A DNA stretch of 64,000 nt. Source: Synoicihabitans lomoniglobus (GTDB lineage Bacteria > Verrucomicrobiota > Verrucomicrobiia > Opitutales > Opitutaceae). A program made the position numbers and the translations under genes. The stretch lies in NCBI RefSeq assembly GCF_029023725.1, contig NZ_CP119075.1:5761501-5825500 (forward strand), in the 5' to 3' direction. Below are positions 55,086-64,000 of this stretch, piece by piece; position 1 is the first letter of the stretch; each line of letters begins with the position of its first letter. The notes beneath the pieces were generated by a model, which worked only from the letters and a program-made list of their open reading frames with translations, was not told the origin of the DNA and did no database searches.

Positions 55086-56441
55086 ATGTTACCCGATTTT
55101 CTTTCCCCATCCCGGCGCCACCCCCGGCCCGGAGCCGCCGCGCGTCGGCCGCGTTGTCTTTCGAATTGGCGCGCCGGGCGAGCCGTCCTCTGGTGCCTCG
55201 CCGCGCTTCTCCCTTTCATGAGCATTTCATCATTCGCCCAAGCCCAGGCCCTGCGAGGCTCGGGCCCCGAACTCGAACGCAATTTGCCCGACGGTTTTAA
55301 TCGACTCTCGCTCGGAGACGCCGCGCCGGACTTTGATCTCATCGGGGTCGACGACCGTCGCTACCGCCTCGACGACTTTGCGCAGCATCGCTTCCTGCTG
55401 GTCGTTTTTCTGTCGAACCACTGCCCGTATTCGCATGCGGCGGAATCGCGCATGATCCCATGGATCAATCGCATGAAAGCGGCCGGTCTCGGCGTGGTGG
55501 CGATTCAACCCAACAATCCGGACGCGATCACGGTCGACGAACTCGGTTACAGCAAATACAGCGACAGTTTCGAGGAGATGAAGCTCTACGCGGCGGAGAA
55601 TCACTTCACGTTTCCCTATCTCTACGACGGCGAGAAACAGGAGACCGCGAAGAGCTACGGCGCGTTGGCCACGCCGGACTTGTTCCTCTTCGATGCGGAT
55701 CGAAAGTTGCGCTACTCCGGTCGCTTCGACGATTCCCGCTTCGAGGATCCGGCCACCGTCACCAAGCACGACGCGGTCAACGCCCTTGCCGACATGATCG
55801 CCGGTGACGCGGTGACTGCGCCCTACGCCCGGCCGATGGGCTGCGCCATCAAATGGCTCACCAAGGTGAAACAAGTGACCAAGAAAAACGAGGCCGCGTG
55901 GTCGCACGAACCCATCACGCTCGCGCCGATCGACGCCGCCGGGGTGGCCGAACTCGCGGCCAACCGCACCAACAAGCTGCGGCTGGTCAATCTGTGGGCC
56001 ACGTGGTGCGGACCCTGCGTGGATGAGTTTCCCGAGCTCACCAAGTTTTCCCGTCGGCTCAAACGTCGCGACTTTGAGGTGATCACCATCAGCATGGACC
56101 ACCCCTCGGACCAGCCGAAGGCGTTGCGCTTTCTGCAGAACCATCACGCCGGCATGCCCGCCCGCATCGCGGACTCGCTGGCGATGGAGGGTCGCACCAC
56201 CAACAACTATATTTTCACGGACGCCAGCACCGATGCGCTCGCCGCCAACCTCGATCCGTCGTGGCCCGGACCGATCCCGCACACCGTGCTGATCGCGCCG
56301 GGAGGCGAAGTGCTTTGGACGCACAACGGGGTGTTCGATGAAGTCGCCCTCGGACGTCTGCTGCTGGACCAACTCGGGGGCTTTTACCCGGAAGGAGAGG
56401 GCGACCTCCCCGTCAAGCCGTGGAAGGATGCCGAGGAATGA
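55086..56441 (+). CDS. Exported protein with two thioredoxin-fold domains
   Basis: 451 aa with an N-terminal signal after an Arg-rich start ('WCLAALLPFMSISSFAQAQ'). Domain 1 (about residues 75-235) is an AhpC/TSA-like fold with 'FLSNHCPYSHAAESRMIPWINRM'. Domain 2 (about 280-440) is TlpA-like with the redox pair 'LWATWCGPCVDEFPELTKF'. The first domain lacks a CxxC and keeps one Cys in 'NHCPYSHA'. A disulfide-handling role in the periplasm is likely, and the DsbD-type protein follows on the same strand. Confidence 0.85.
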   Translation: MLPDFLSPSRRHPRPGAAARRPRCLSNWRAGRAVLWCLAALLPFMSISSFAQAQALRGSGPELERNLPDGFNRLSLGDAAPDFDLIGVDDRRYRLDDFAQHRFLLVVFLSNHCPYSHAAESRMIPWINRMKAAGLGVVAIQPNNPDAITVDELGYSKYSDSFEEMKLYAAENHFTFPYLYDGEKQETAKSYGALATPDLFLFDADRKLRYSGRFDDSRFEDPATVTKHDAVNALADMIAGDAVTAPYARPMGCAIKWLTKVKQVTKKNEAAWSHEPITLAPIDAAGVAELAANRTNKLRLVNLWATWCGPCVDEFPELTKFSRRLKRRDFEVITISMDHPSDQPKALRFLQNHHAGMPARIADSLAMEGRTTNNYIFTDASTDALAANLDPSWPGPIPHTVLIAPGGEVLWTHNGVFDEVALGRLLLDQLGGFYPEGEGDLPVKPWKDAEE

Positions 56442-56544
56442 CGTCCGAGTGGGGGCGGGCCCTCTTTACCGCATGGGAAGAGGGTCCCGTCCGACCCCCG
56501 CCGAACGAACTTCGCCCGGCTTCGGATAACCGGAGGATCGTGCG

Positions 56545-57333
56545 GTGACGGCGGCGGTTACGCCGACCCGGCCGCGTCCGCCCGTTGTTTCCGAACTGCT
56601 CAGTGACGTGGCGGCGGTTCAGCCCGGAGAGGGGTTTGCCGTCGCGGTGCGTTTGCGCATCCAGCCGGGCTGGCACGTCTACTGGCTCAACCCCGGGGAC
56701 AGCGGTCTCGCCCCGCGGCTAAGCTGGAAGTTATCGGCGGAAGTATCGGTGGGTCCGATACAGTGGCCCGTGCCACGTGGCCTGCCCTCCGCCGCCGCGA
56801 TGAGTTACGGTTATGAGGAGGAAGTCATGTTGTTGGCGATGATCGAGACCACGCGCATTCTGGCTTTCGGGGAGACGGTGGAAATCGGAGTCCGGGCGGA
56901 TTGGCTGGCCTGCGGCACCGGGTGCCTGCGAGGGGCGGCGGAGCATGCGCTCAGTTTGCCCATTGCGTCGGGCCCCGCCAAGGTGCCCTCGTCCCACGAA
57001 ACGGCGTTTGCGGGGGCCCGGCGGCAATTGCCGGTGGAGCGGCCTGATGGCATTTCGGCGGTGTATGTTCGCACCGGTGACGCCCTGATGGTGGTCTTCA
57101 ACTTGCCGGCCGGCATGGTGGTTGAGTCCCGCGACGTGTATTTTTTCCCGTGTGAGCAAGGGTTGTTCAAATCGCTCCCGACCCAACCCAAGACCGTTCT
57201 GGACCGACGAATTGAGTTGGGCCTGCAGTTGATCGGCCCGACCGTTGAAGTGCCGTCGCGCCTGCGCGGCGTGCTCGTGCTGGGGCCGGGTATCGGCGAT
57301 GGCTACGCGGTCGAAGCGACGCCGTGGCAGTGA
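56545..57333 (+). CDS. DsbD N-terminal-domain-like protein, without membrane domain
   Basis: 262 aa. It resembles the immunoglobulin-like alpha domain of DsbD proteins ('FAVAVRLRIQPGWHVYWLNPGDSGLAPRLSW', 'WLACGTGCLRGAAEHALSLPI'), where the Cys pair (C-x3-C) takes electrons from the membrane domain. Here neither a signal peptide nor the eight-helix beta domain nor the gamma thioredoxin domain is present. GTG 56545 has a good GGAGG 8 bp before it. Either export is lost or the true start lies elsewhere. It lies after the double-thioredoxin gene on the same strand. Confidence 0.7.
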   Translation: MTAAVTPTRPRPPVVSELLSDVAAVQPGEGFAVAVRLRIQPGWHVYWLNPGDSGLAPRLSWKLSAEVSVGPIQWPVPRGLPSAAAMSYGYEEEVMLLAMIETTRILAFGETVEIGVRADWLACGTGCLRGAAEHALSLPIASGPAKVPSSHETAFAGARRQLPVERPDGISAVYVRTGDALMVVFNLPAGMVVESRDVYFFPCEQGLFKSLPTQPKTVLDRRIELGLQLIGPTVEVPSRLRGVLVLGPGIGDGYAVEATPWQ

Positions 57334-57355
57334 GCGTGCGGTGCTGCGATCGGGA

Positions 57356-58132
57356 TCAGGCGCAGAAGTTGTCGCGCAAAAAGGCGAAACTCTTGCCGAC
57401 GGCATCGAACGGATCACGTTCGTAGGATTGATCTTGTTCGATAATATAGGAGCGGCAGCCGCCAACCTCGGCTGCCGCGAGGATGGGAGCAAAGTCCAGC
57501 GACCCGCTGCCCAGTTCCCCAAATCGGGTTTCTCCGGTGGACGTGATGCGCACGTCCTTGAGATGGAGGAGACTCAGGCGGCCGGCCTCGGCCCAGCGTC
57601 GAGTCCAGGCCAGCGGATCTCCGCCGCCCATCTGGATCCAGTAGGTGTCCGGTTCTCCGGCCAGGGAGGTTTCCTCAAAAATACGATCGTAGAGGAGTTT
57701 GCCGCGCACGCGGGTGAACTCCTGGTGGTGATTGTGATAGGCCAGCGTGATGCCGGCGGCGGCAAGTTGCGCGGCGGCTTCATCGAGAGCGCGGAGCCAG
57801 CGGTCCACCGCCGCGGGATCGCCAAAATCGATATCACGAGGAAACGGATACGCCGTGTCCGTGACACCGAGAGCCCGCAAGCGGTCGATCGACCATTGCG
57901 GTTCGGCCAGCAGGCGAACGGAAGGTTCGTGGGCCGATGTGATGGTGAGGCCGTGATCGGCGCAAATGCGCACGAATTCCGCCGCTGGCATGAGATCGAC
58001 ATCCACGCCGCTCAATTGCACGGATTGAAAACCGATGCCGGCGAGCCGCGCCATGGAGTGTTGGAACGCGTCGACGGTCAGCAGGTGCTCGCGGACGGAG
58101 TAGAGATTGACGGAGATTTGAGCGCGTTGCAT
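57356..58132 (-). CDS. Cytoplasmic sugar phosphate isomerase/epimerase
   Basis: 258 aa TIM-barrel ('QISVNLYSVREHLLTV', 'IGFQSVQLSGVDVDLM', 'LTITSAHEPSVRLL', 'GITLAYHNHHQEFTRV', 'TYWIQMGGGDPLAW', 'YIIEQDQS'). It belongs to a branch with 'YHNHH' and is distant from the two paralogues at 53992 and 59970. Its substrate is unknown; the branch includes inosose dehydratase-like and keto-sugar epimerases. ATG 58132 starts the family match. The symporter gene lies 40 bp upstream on the same strand. Confidence 0.85.
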   Translation of the reverse strand: MQRAQISVNLYSVREHLLTVDAFQHSMARLAGIGFQSVQLSGVDVDLMPAAEFVRICADHGLTITSAHEPSVRLLAEPQWSIDRLRALGVTDTAYPFPRDIDFGDPAAVDRWLRALDEAAAQLAAAGITLAYHNHHQEFTRVRGKLLYDRIFEETSLAGEPDTYWIQMGGGDPLAWTRRWAEAGRLSLLHLKDVRITSTGETRFGELGSGSLDFAPILAAAEVGGCRSYIIEQDQSYERDPFDAVGKSFAFLRDNFCA

Positions 58133-58172
58133 GGAGCCGGGGGTAGGTTCGCGTAAGGGGGAGGAAGCAGGT

Positions 58173-59909
58173 TCAGGAAGTGGGCGGCGGGGCCTTCTGG
58201 CGCAGCATCCACGCCACCGCCCAGAGCGTGGCGGACACAAAGAGCACGCACCCGCGGCCGAGCCAGTCGCTGGGGACCAGCATCAGCAGCAGGATGACAT
58301 GGCCGGCCCACATGACCGAGGAACCCAGAATCTTGCGTTGCAGCAGGCCGACCCGGGCCGACTCCGTTTCATGCGGGCCGCCCGTGGCGATCGGCGTGCG
58401 CGTCTTCAGGAAGAACGCGTCCACGCGTTGGCGAAAGGCCGCCGAACTGTGCCGGTAAAACGGGATGGTGCAAAGGATCGAGCCAATACCGGCCGCCAGC
58501 ACGCCGAAGGTTTTTTCCTGCAGGGACCAGGGGTTGCCCATGGTGCTGGCCACGACCGACCAGGCGGCTGGAATCACGGCGCAGGCGAAACTGAAAAAGT
58601 AGGCCCAGCGCGGCAGTTGTTTCACCCAGGTGCCGACGAGGATCGGGATCGCGAGTGGAAACACGATCAGCACGTTGCCGGTGTAGGCCAATTCGAGGAT
58701 GCCGATCGAACTGGCGTTGGCGTAGATTAGCGCGAGCGTGATCATCAGCCCGCCATTGATGCCCGTGACGACCTGGCCCATGCGCACTTCGGCGGCCGGA
58801 GTCATCGGATCATGACGGCCGAGTTTGCGCCGCAGGGGCTTGAGGATGTTGCGCACGAAGATGCCCGCCGTGTAGTTGAGACCCGTGTCCATGTTGCTCA
58901 TGGTCGCGGCGAACAGCACGATGATCATCAAGCCCATCAGGGACCCCGGCAGCACGTGGCTGGCCGTGATCGCGTAGGCGGTGTCGGCGGGGTTGGAAAC
59001 CTCGGTGTGGGCGAGCACCTCGGTGGCGTAGAGGAATCGAGCGACGACCGCCGGCACCATCCAGATCACCGCACCGATGATGACCGCGAAACCACCGAAC
59101 AGTGCCGCCTTGCGGGCGGCCGTGCCGTCCCGGGCGGAAAGGAATTTGTGGCTCGAGAAAAAGCTCAGGTGAAACACCAGGGTGTTGAGCACCAATGCCG
59201 CGATGTAAGCGGGGGTGTATTGCTGGGCTTCCCCCGCGGTGGCGGCGGGAAACATGAAAACGCTGCCCCGGTCCACCAGCGCGTGCCAGTAGTCGATGAA
59301 CCCATCCACGCCGCCGACCGCTCGTAACGAGAGGGTGAATACGATGAGTGACACCGGCAGAATGATCAGGCTTTGCAGAAAGTCGGTGCCCATCACTGCC
59401 CAGCGCCCCCCCATGGTCGAGTAGAGGGCCACGATGATGCCGAGCGCGACGATCATGGTGTTGGCCGGCAGGTCGAACATGGCCGAGCAGAAAATTGACA
59501 GCGCCCACAGCCACACGGCGCCGTTTTGAATGCCCCACAGAAATGAATAGTAGGAATTAAACTGCTCGACCTCGGGGCCGAACCGTTCCCGCAGGATGTC
59601 GGGCACGGTATAGGCCTCCGTCTGGCGGGCCCAGGCGGCGAGGCCGAAGAAACACACGAAGCTCGCAAAGGCGGTGGCGCCGTAGGCGATGAGCGGCACG
59701 GCCCCGGCCTGGAAGGCGATCGAGCCCATGCCAGTGAAGGTCATCGCACTGACATTGCTGATGACGAGACTGGCGCCGACGAGCCACCACGCCCCCAGAC
59801 CGCCGCCGCGCACGAAGTTGCCCAGATCCTTGTTCAGCGAGCGAAATCGCCATCCGGTGATCAGCAAAAACCCGAAATAGACGAGCACGCTGATGTAAAT
59901 CGAAGTCAT
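58173..59909 (-). CDS. Sodium:solute symporter (SSS family)
   Basis: 578 aa with about 13-14 membrane helices. Family markers are 'DLGNFVRGGGLGAWWLVGASLVISNVSAMTFTGMGS' near the start, 'STMGGRWAVMGTDFLQSLIIL', and 'FAATMSNMDTGLNYTAGIFVRNILKPL' in the middle. It brings in a sugar, polyol or organic acid with Na+. It sits between two epimerase genes on one strand and is likely co-transcribed with them, which suggests that its substrate is theirs. Confidence 0.92.
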   Translation of the reverse strand: MTSIYISVLVYFGFLLITGWRFRSLNKDLGNFVRGGGLGAWWLVGASLVISNVSAMTFTGMGSIAFQAGAVPLIAYGATAFASFVCFFGLAAWARQTEAYTVPDILRERFGPEVEQFNSYYSFLWGIQNGAVWLWALSIFCSAMFDLPANTMIVALGIIVALYSTMGGRWAVMGTDFLQSLIILPVSLIVFTLSLRAVGGVDGFIDYWHALVDRGSVFMFPAATAGEAQQYTPAYIAALVLNTLVFHLSFFSSHKFLSARDGTAARKAALFGGFAVIIGAVIWMVPAVVARFLYATEVLAHTEVSNPADTAYAITASHVLPGSLMGLMIIVLFAATMSNMDTGLNYTAGIFVRNILKPLRRKLGRHDPMTPAAEVRMGQVVTGINGGLMITLALIYANASSIGILELAYTGNVLIVFPLAIPILVGTWVKQLPRWAYFFSFACAVIPAAWSVVASTMGNPWSLQEKTFGVLAAGIGSILCTIPFYRHSSAAFRQRVDAFFLKTRTPIATGGPHETESARVGLLQRKILGSSVMWAGHVILLLMLVPSDWLGRGCVLFVSATLWAVAWMLRQKAPPPTS

Positions 59910-59969
59910 GAAGGGAGGCGGAAAAGCGGGGCGAAAGGACGGGGGTGGGGTGATGAAATTTCAGTCCGC

Positions 59970-60881
59970 TCAAGCAGCCGCAGACTGAACCCGGGCGAAC
60001 GCGGCCGTGACTTCGGCGTGGAAACGCGAGACGACCGCAACGGGATCATAAACTTCGCCGGCTTTGTCCAGTGTTTCGATCGGAAGATATCCGCGATAAC
60101 CGGACTCGCAGACGATTTTCACGAAGCGATCCAGGTCCAACGGCACGGAACTGTCCTTGCCGAAGGGGCTTTCCTTGATCTGAAAATTCACGGTGTAGGG
60201 CATCACCTTGGCGATGTCGGTGTAGGGATCGGCCGGGAAGTTGCCGGTGTCGAGAATCACCCCGAGCCACGCGTGATCCACGCGTTCGACCATGTCGATG
60301 ATATCGTCACCGGTGCGCAAAAAGTCGCCGTGGTTTTGCAGGCCGACCATGACACCGTATTGGGCGCCGAACTCGGCGCAGGTGCGCAGGTCCTCGGCCA
60401 TCCACTTGGCCACTTCTTCGCGATCGGCCCCTGGTTCCTCGTGGCCGGCAAACACGCGCATCACGCTCGATCCCAGTTTGGACGAGGCGATGATCCAGGC
60501 TTTGGCGCGTTCGATGTCGGCGGCCCGTGCCTCCCGGTCGGGTGAGGCAAAGTTGTTGCGGATGCCCGTGCCGCTGATGCCCAGTCCGAGCTCGAACGCG
60601 CGTTGTTTGAGCGCGTGAATATATTCGTCGCTGGGCGCCACCGGGTAGCTGGGGAAATAGTAGCCGGTGGGGTCGATGGCATCGAAGCCGGACCGCGCCG
60701 TGAACTCGAGCAAGTCAAACAGCGTCATCTCCGGATCACTCCCATCGGCCCCGCGCATCAAACGCGGGTGAAATGAATACGCATTCAGGCTGGTCTTCAG
60801 TTTGAAGCCGGCAATGGGCTTGCGGATGAACCGCTCGGAATGGGCCCCGTGGGAAGGGGGAATGCTATCTCGGGATGACAT
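59970..60881 (-). CDS. Sugar phosphate isomerase/epimerase, cytoplasmic paralogue
   Basis: 303 aa. It matches the protein at 53992 through most of its length: 'KLKTSLNAYSF', 'AIDPTGYYFPSYP', 'LGISGTGIRNNFASPD', 'WLGVILDTGNFPADPYTDI' and 'VNFQIKESPFGKDSS'. It lacks the Tat signal ('MSSRDSIPPSHGAHSERFIRKP' instead), so the pair acts on both sides of the membrane. It reads towards the symporter gene. A run of ten G (C on the sense strand) lies about 75 bp upstream of the start. Confidence 0.88.
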   Translation of the reverse strand: MSSRDSIPPSHGAHSERFIRKPIAGFKLKTSLNAYSFHPRLMRGADGSDPEMTLFDLLEFTARSGFDAIDPTGYYFPSYPVAPSDEYIHALKQRAFELGLGISGTGIRNNFASPDREARAADIERAKAWIIASSKLGSSVMRVFAGHEEPGADREEVAKWMAEDLRTCAEFGAQYGVMVGLQNHGDFLRTGDDIIDMVERVDHAWLGVILDTGNFPADPYTDIAKVMPYTVNFQIKESPFGKDSSVPLDLDRFVKIVCESGYRGYLPIETLDKAGEVYDPVAVVSRFHAEVTAAFARVQSAAA

Positions 60882-61257
60882 GGCTTTTGGCGTGGGGGTT
60901 GTGGCGGCAGGACACCGATTTTGATGCCCTCGGAGCGTCCGGGAAATCGTGGGGTGGGGGGGGGGTGGGGAGGAATTTTCCCTGCGGTCGGTATCTGCGC
61001 TACAACTGCCGAGTGATCATCGTTGCGTAGCGTGTATTGCCCTCGCGTCGACCAACGCCTGAGTGCTCTTCGTCGATTGGGGTGATCGCGTGAGGGAGCC
61101 TTGATGAATCCCCCCATGGAATGCGGCGATTGCGTGGCGGCGCGGTAACGATTGCACGCCGCAACGGAGTGCGGTCCCTGCCGTCTGGCGTGATCGGGAG
61201 CGAAGCGACGAAGTGCGACGGTTCATCGATTCTTAATGGACCCGACTCACTCTGACC
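60882..61257. other. Divergent intergenic region with a G-rich tract
   Basis: 376 bp between the paralogue gene and TonB receptor 3. It contains a G-rich tract at 60951-60972, with a run of ten G at 60956-60965 and four or more G-runs (a possible quadruplex). Otherwise nothing recognisable is visible. Confidence 0.55.
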
Positions 61258-64000
61258 ATGACACCTAGGACTCACTGCCAACGCCGTTCCCGTTTCTGCG
61301 CTGTTGCCCTCGCAACGTTGCTGACGGTCGCCTCCGCGCCCGCCGCCACCATTGGAGGCTACGTCTCCGATCTTGATTTCAACCTGCAACTCGAAGGTGC
61401 GCAGGTTTCGCTCGAACCGGGCGGCCGCGCCGCCTTCACCCGCCGCGGCGGTTTTTATACTTTTGCCGATATCGCTCCCGGCGAATACCGCCTGACCGTG
61501 CGCGCTCAGGGCTACCCGGCGCTCACCGAATCCATTACGATCGCCTCCGCGGCCGATGAGCGCTCGCTCGATTTTCGCTACTCCAGCGCGGAAGTCGTCG
61601 AACTCGAGGCCATGTCGGTCACCGGCACCGTGATCGGGCAGGCCAAGGCGCAAAACATCCAGCGCGCCGCCGCCAACCTCACCAACGCGATTTCGTCCGA
61701 CGCCATCGGTCAATTTGTCGACCGCAACGCCGCCGAAGCCCTGCAACGTCTGCCCGGTGTGGCCGTGCAGGACAGCCAGGGTGAAGGCCAATTTGTCATC
61801 ATCCGCGGCGCCGACCCGCAACTCAGCAACATCACGCTCGACGGTGTGGAAGTCGCCACGCCCGAGGAGGACGGCCGCCGCACCGGTCTCAACATCGTGA
61901 CCGTCGATCAACTCGAGCGTATTGAAGTTTCCAAGACGTGGCTGCCCAACCAAAAAGGCGGCACGATCGGCGGCACGGTGAATCTCATCACCCGCAGCGC
62001 GCTCGATCGGGGGGAACGCTACGGCTCGCTCGAGGCCGCCTACACCCAGCACGACATCGCCGACGACGCGAGTTACCGCTTCAATGCCACCTACGGCGAC
62101 GTGCTGCGCGAAAACGATCTCTCCTGGTTGGGCGAAAAGGAGATCGGCTTTCAGGTCTCGGTGAATCTCTCCGAGGACAACCGCGGCTCCGAAACGCTCA
62201 CCGCCGCATGGGACCCCTCTCCCGCGCCGCTCCTGCAGGGCGACCCGGTGCTCGGCTTCGTGTTGCAACAAACCGACCTGCGCGACTTCCGCATCAAGCG
62301 CGAACGCACCGGACTCAGCGGTCGCTTAGAGTTCAAGCTCAACGACTTTCACCAGTTCTACGTTGCCGCTTCGCTCAACCAGTTCGACGACGACGAGACG
62401 GAGCAGGAATTCGGGCGCGCCGCCCGCACCAACGACTCCAACACCTACTCCGGCGCCCGTCGCCTCACCCCGGCCATCGTGGCCCAGCTCGGCCTCGATC
62501 CGAACGATCCTTTCAATGTCGACCGCATCAACACCATCGATCCCACCCAGGGCTCGCTGACCTACGCGGAAGCCATCGCGCTCGGCGACGTGGTCTACGA
62601 CCCGGCGCTCAACCAGTGGACCTATTCCAAATGGGGCGCGACGGTGAATCGCAGTTTCCGCAACACGATCACCAGCGACGAGATTCTCACCTCCCAGGTC
62701 GGGGGCGAGCACCTCTTCTTCGACGCCCTCGCCGTCGATTGGAAATACTACGTCTCCGACGCCCAACAGGAGCGGGAGTCGCGCGGCATCAACCTCTCCG
62801 GTGCCGGCATCCTCATGACCCCGACCTCCGGCGGCGATCCCGAGCGTCCGCTCATCGCCTCGGCCGATCCCGCCGCGCCGCTGGATCCCAACCTGTATTC
62901 GATTTCCGAAGACAGCGCCTCCGGTCCCTACTACAATACCTCGCGCAGTAACGACGAGCGCAACGGCTTCGAGCTCGATGCCAAATACGACTTCGAGCTC
63001 TTCGGCCTCACCATGGTGACGGAATTCGGCACCGCCATGGACTTCCGCGACAAGGATTTTGCGGTGAACAACAACGACTACAGCAGCCCCCTCAACGCCT
63101 ACGACGACGCGCTGTATCCCGACAATCGTCTGCGGCTTTCCGATCCCATTTTCTTCGGCGACGCCCTCGACGGATTCACCGCCAACTTCGGCGATGACTA
63201 CGCCTACGGTCCCCAGTTTGACGAAGCCGCTACCCTGGCGTTCCTGCGCGATCCGGCTTCGGGTGGAGTTAACTTCGCCCAACTACCCAGTGAGTTGAAT
63301 GGCAACTTCACCGACTCGGTCACGACCGACTACGCCGCGACCGAGGACGTGCTCGCCGCCTATTTCATGCAGCACTTCGAGCTCGGTCGCTGGCAATTCA
63401 TCGCCGGCGTGCGGTGGGAGCACACTGAGAACGACTTCACCAATCTGCGTCTCGTGACGCGCACCGACGACGGTCAGTTCATCTCTCCCGCTTACTGGCG
63501 TTTCCTCGACGAGGACTTCTTCTCCGACCTCGTCACCACCTCCCGTGAATACGATCATTATCTGCCCGCGTTTCACGTGCGGCGCAACATCGGTGAGAGC
63601 CTCGTCCTGCGCGCCTCCTACACCAGCACGATTTCCCGGCCCACGTTTACCGATCTCGTGCCGCGCGAGGTTCCCGGCATCAGCGGTCCGCTCTACGGCA
63701 CCAATCTCTCGCTGCCCAACTTCGATCTGGAACCGTGGGAGTCGGATAACTTCGACGTCTCGCTCGAATACTATTTCCAACCGTTGGGCGTGTTCTCCGT
63801 CGCCGCGTTCCTCAAGGAACTCGACGGTCCGATTTACACGGAAGTGCGCCGCGAAGTCGGTCCCAACGACGAGACCCAAATCTATGCCGAGCGCTACCGC
63901 AGTGACGGCCGCAACGTCTCGCCGTTTTCCTTCACCCGCCAAGTCAATGGCGGTCAGGGCGAACTGAGTGGCTATGAAGCCTCCTTCGCTCGTCGTCTCG
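61258..64000 (+). CDS. TonB-dependent receptor 3 with carboxypeptidase-like N-domain (partial)
   Basis: The gene starts at ATG 61258 and runs off the window without a stop (914 codons seen). The signal peptide ends near 'TVASAPAA'. A carboxypeptidase-regulatory-like domain follows ('TIGGYVSDLDFNLQLEGAQVSLE...GFYTFADIAPGEYRLTVRAQGY'). The plug has 'NAAEALQRLPGVAVQDSQGEGQFVIIRG' and 'DGVEVATPEEDGRRTGLNIVTVDQLERIEVSKTWLP', then the barrel. It lacks the 'LSPFEV' leader of the other two receptors, so it belongs to a different receptor branch. Divergent from the symporter/epimerase genes. Confidence 0.9.
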   Translation, partial: MTPRTHCQRRSRFCAVALATLLTVASAPAATIGGYVSDLDFNLQLEGAQVSLEPGGRAAFTRRGGFYTFADIAPGEYRLTVRAQGYPALTESITIASAADERSLDFRYSSAEVVELEAMSVTGTVIGQAKAQNIQRAAANLTNAISSDAIGQFVDRNAAEALQRLPGVAVQDSQGEGQFVIIRGADPQLSNITLDGVEVATPEEDGRRTGLNIVTVDQLERIEVSKTWLPNQKGGTIGGTVNLITRSALDRGERYGSLEAAYTQHDIADDASYRFNATYGDVLRENDLSWLGEKEIGFQVSVNLSEDNRGSETLTAAWDPSPAPLLQGDPVLGFVLQQTDLRDFRIKRERTGLSGRLEFKLNDFHQFYVAASLNQFDDDETEQEFGRAARTNDSNTYSGARRLTPAIVAQLGLDPNDPFNVDRINTIDPTQGSLTYAEAIALGDVVYDPALNQWTYSKWGATVNRSFRNTITSDEILTSQVGGEHLFFDALAVDWKYYVSDAQQERESRGINLSGAGILMTPTSGGDPERPLIASADPAAPLDPNLYSISEDSASGPYYNTSRSNDERNGFELDAKYDFELFGLTMVTEFGTAMDFRDKDFAVNNNDYSSPLNAYDDALYPDNRLRLSDPIFFGDALDGFTANFGDDYAYGPQFDEAATLAFLRDPASGGVNFAQLPSELNGNFTDSVTTDYAATEDVLAAYFMQHFELGRWQFIAGVRWEHTENDFTNLRLVTRTDDGQFISPAYWRFLDEDFFSDLVTTSREYDHYLPAFHVRRNIGESLVLRASYTSTISRPTFTDLVPREVPGISGPLYGTNLSLPNFDLEPWESDNFDVSLEYYFQPLGVFSVAAFLKELDGPIYTEVRREVGPNDETQIYAERYRSDGRNVSPFSFTRQVNGGQGELSGYEASFARRL

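Overview
This window is high-GC DNA whose gene content points to the Opitutaceae (Verrucomicrobiota). The main indicators are large TonB-dependent receptors with the N-terminal signature 'LSPFEV' just after the signal peptide, a PVC-type haem-binding propeller/HEAT/CxxCH protein, a PEP-CTERM protein, several sugar phosphate isomerase/epimerases, a CE15-type glucuronoyl esterase and LacI regulators of the 'HPSIPEATR' type. The lineage is inferred from protein character; no rRNA is present.

Layout. 1-16.3 kb is mostly chromosomal housekeeping: a frameshifted TPR gene, lytic transglycosylase, NYN/LOTUS protein, cold-shock/DUF1294 protein, sugar isomerase, a small protein that I read as a SeqA homologue, a cNMP/CBS/DUF294 protein paired with a DnaQ-type exonuclease, a PEP-CTERM protein, a SulP transporter, a hybrid histidine kinase, MtfA and an FtsX/MacB-type permease. 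16.3-25.3 kb is a recombination-scarred region. It holds rnhA flanked by degenerate repeats, an IS481-type remnant, an AT-richer four-gene island (18.1-21.8 kb) of exported proteins including a peroxiredoxin-like and a transglutaminase-like protein, a fragment of a second rnhA, a 114-bp perfect direct repeat and a truncated gene, followed by a PQQ-type propeller gene and tRNA-Ile(CAU).

25.45-31.5 kb is a segment bounded by two 93-bp direct repeats that each carry the 5' part of the tRNA-Ile gene. It encodes OmpR, a GT39 glycosyltransferase, a PAP2-GT2 fusion, a lipid A biosynthesis N-domain protein, the remnant 3' end of a second ompR, and EnvZ. It looks like an acquired envelope (probably lipid A) modification module with its own two-component system, broken and rearranged at the ompR/envZ junction.

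31.8-64 kb is a nutrient-uptake and carbohydrate/organic-acid region. It has three TonB-dependent receptors (31.8, 48.9 and 61.3 kb, the last running off the window), two LacI regulators, a three-gene FAD-dependent dehydrogenase (Fe-S GMC subunit, small subunit, monohaem cytochrome), a CE15 esterase, a PVC haem protein, a sodium:solute symporter, three sugar isomerase/epimerases (two close paralogues, one Tat-exported and one cytoplasmic) and a double-thioredoxin protein next to an orphan DsbD N-domain protein.

The observations I rank highest are the SeqA-like protein outside its usual Dam-methylating gammaproteobacterial setting, the tRNA-fragment-bounded OmpR/EnvZ-lipid A segment with an ompR scar, and the AT-rich four-gene island of unknown function.
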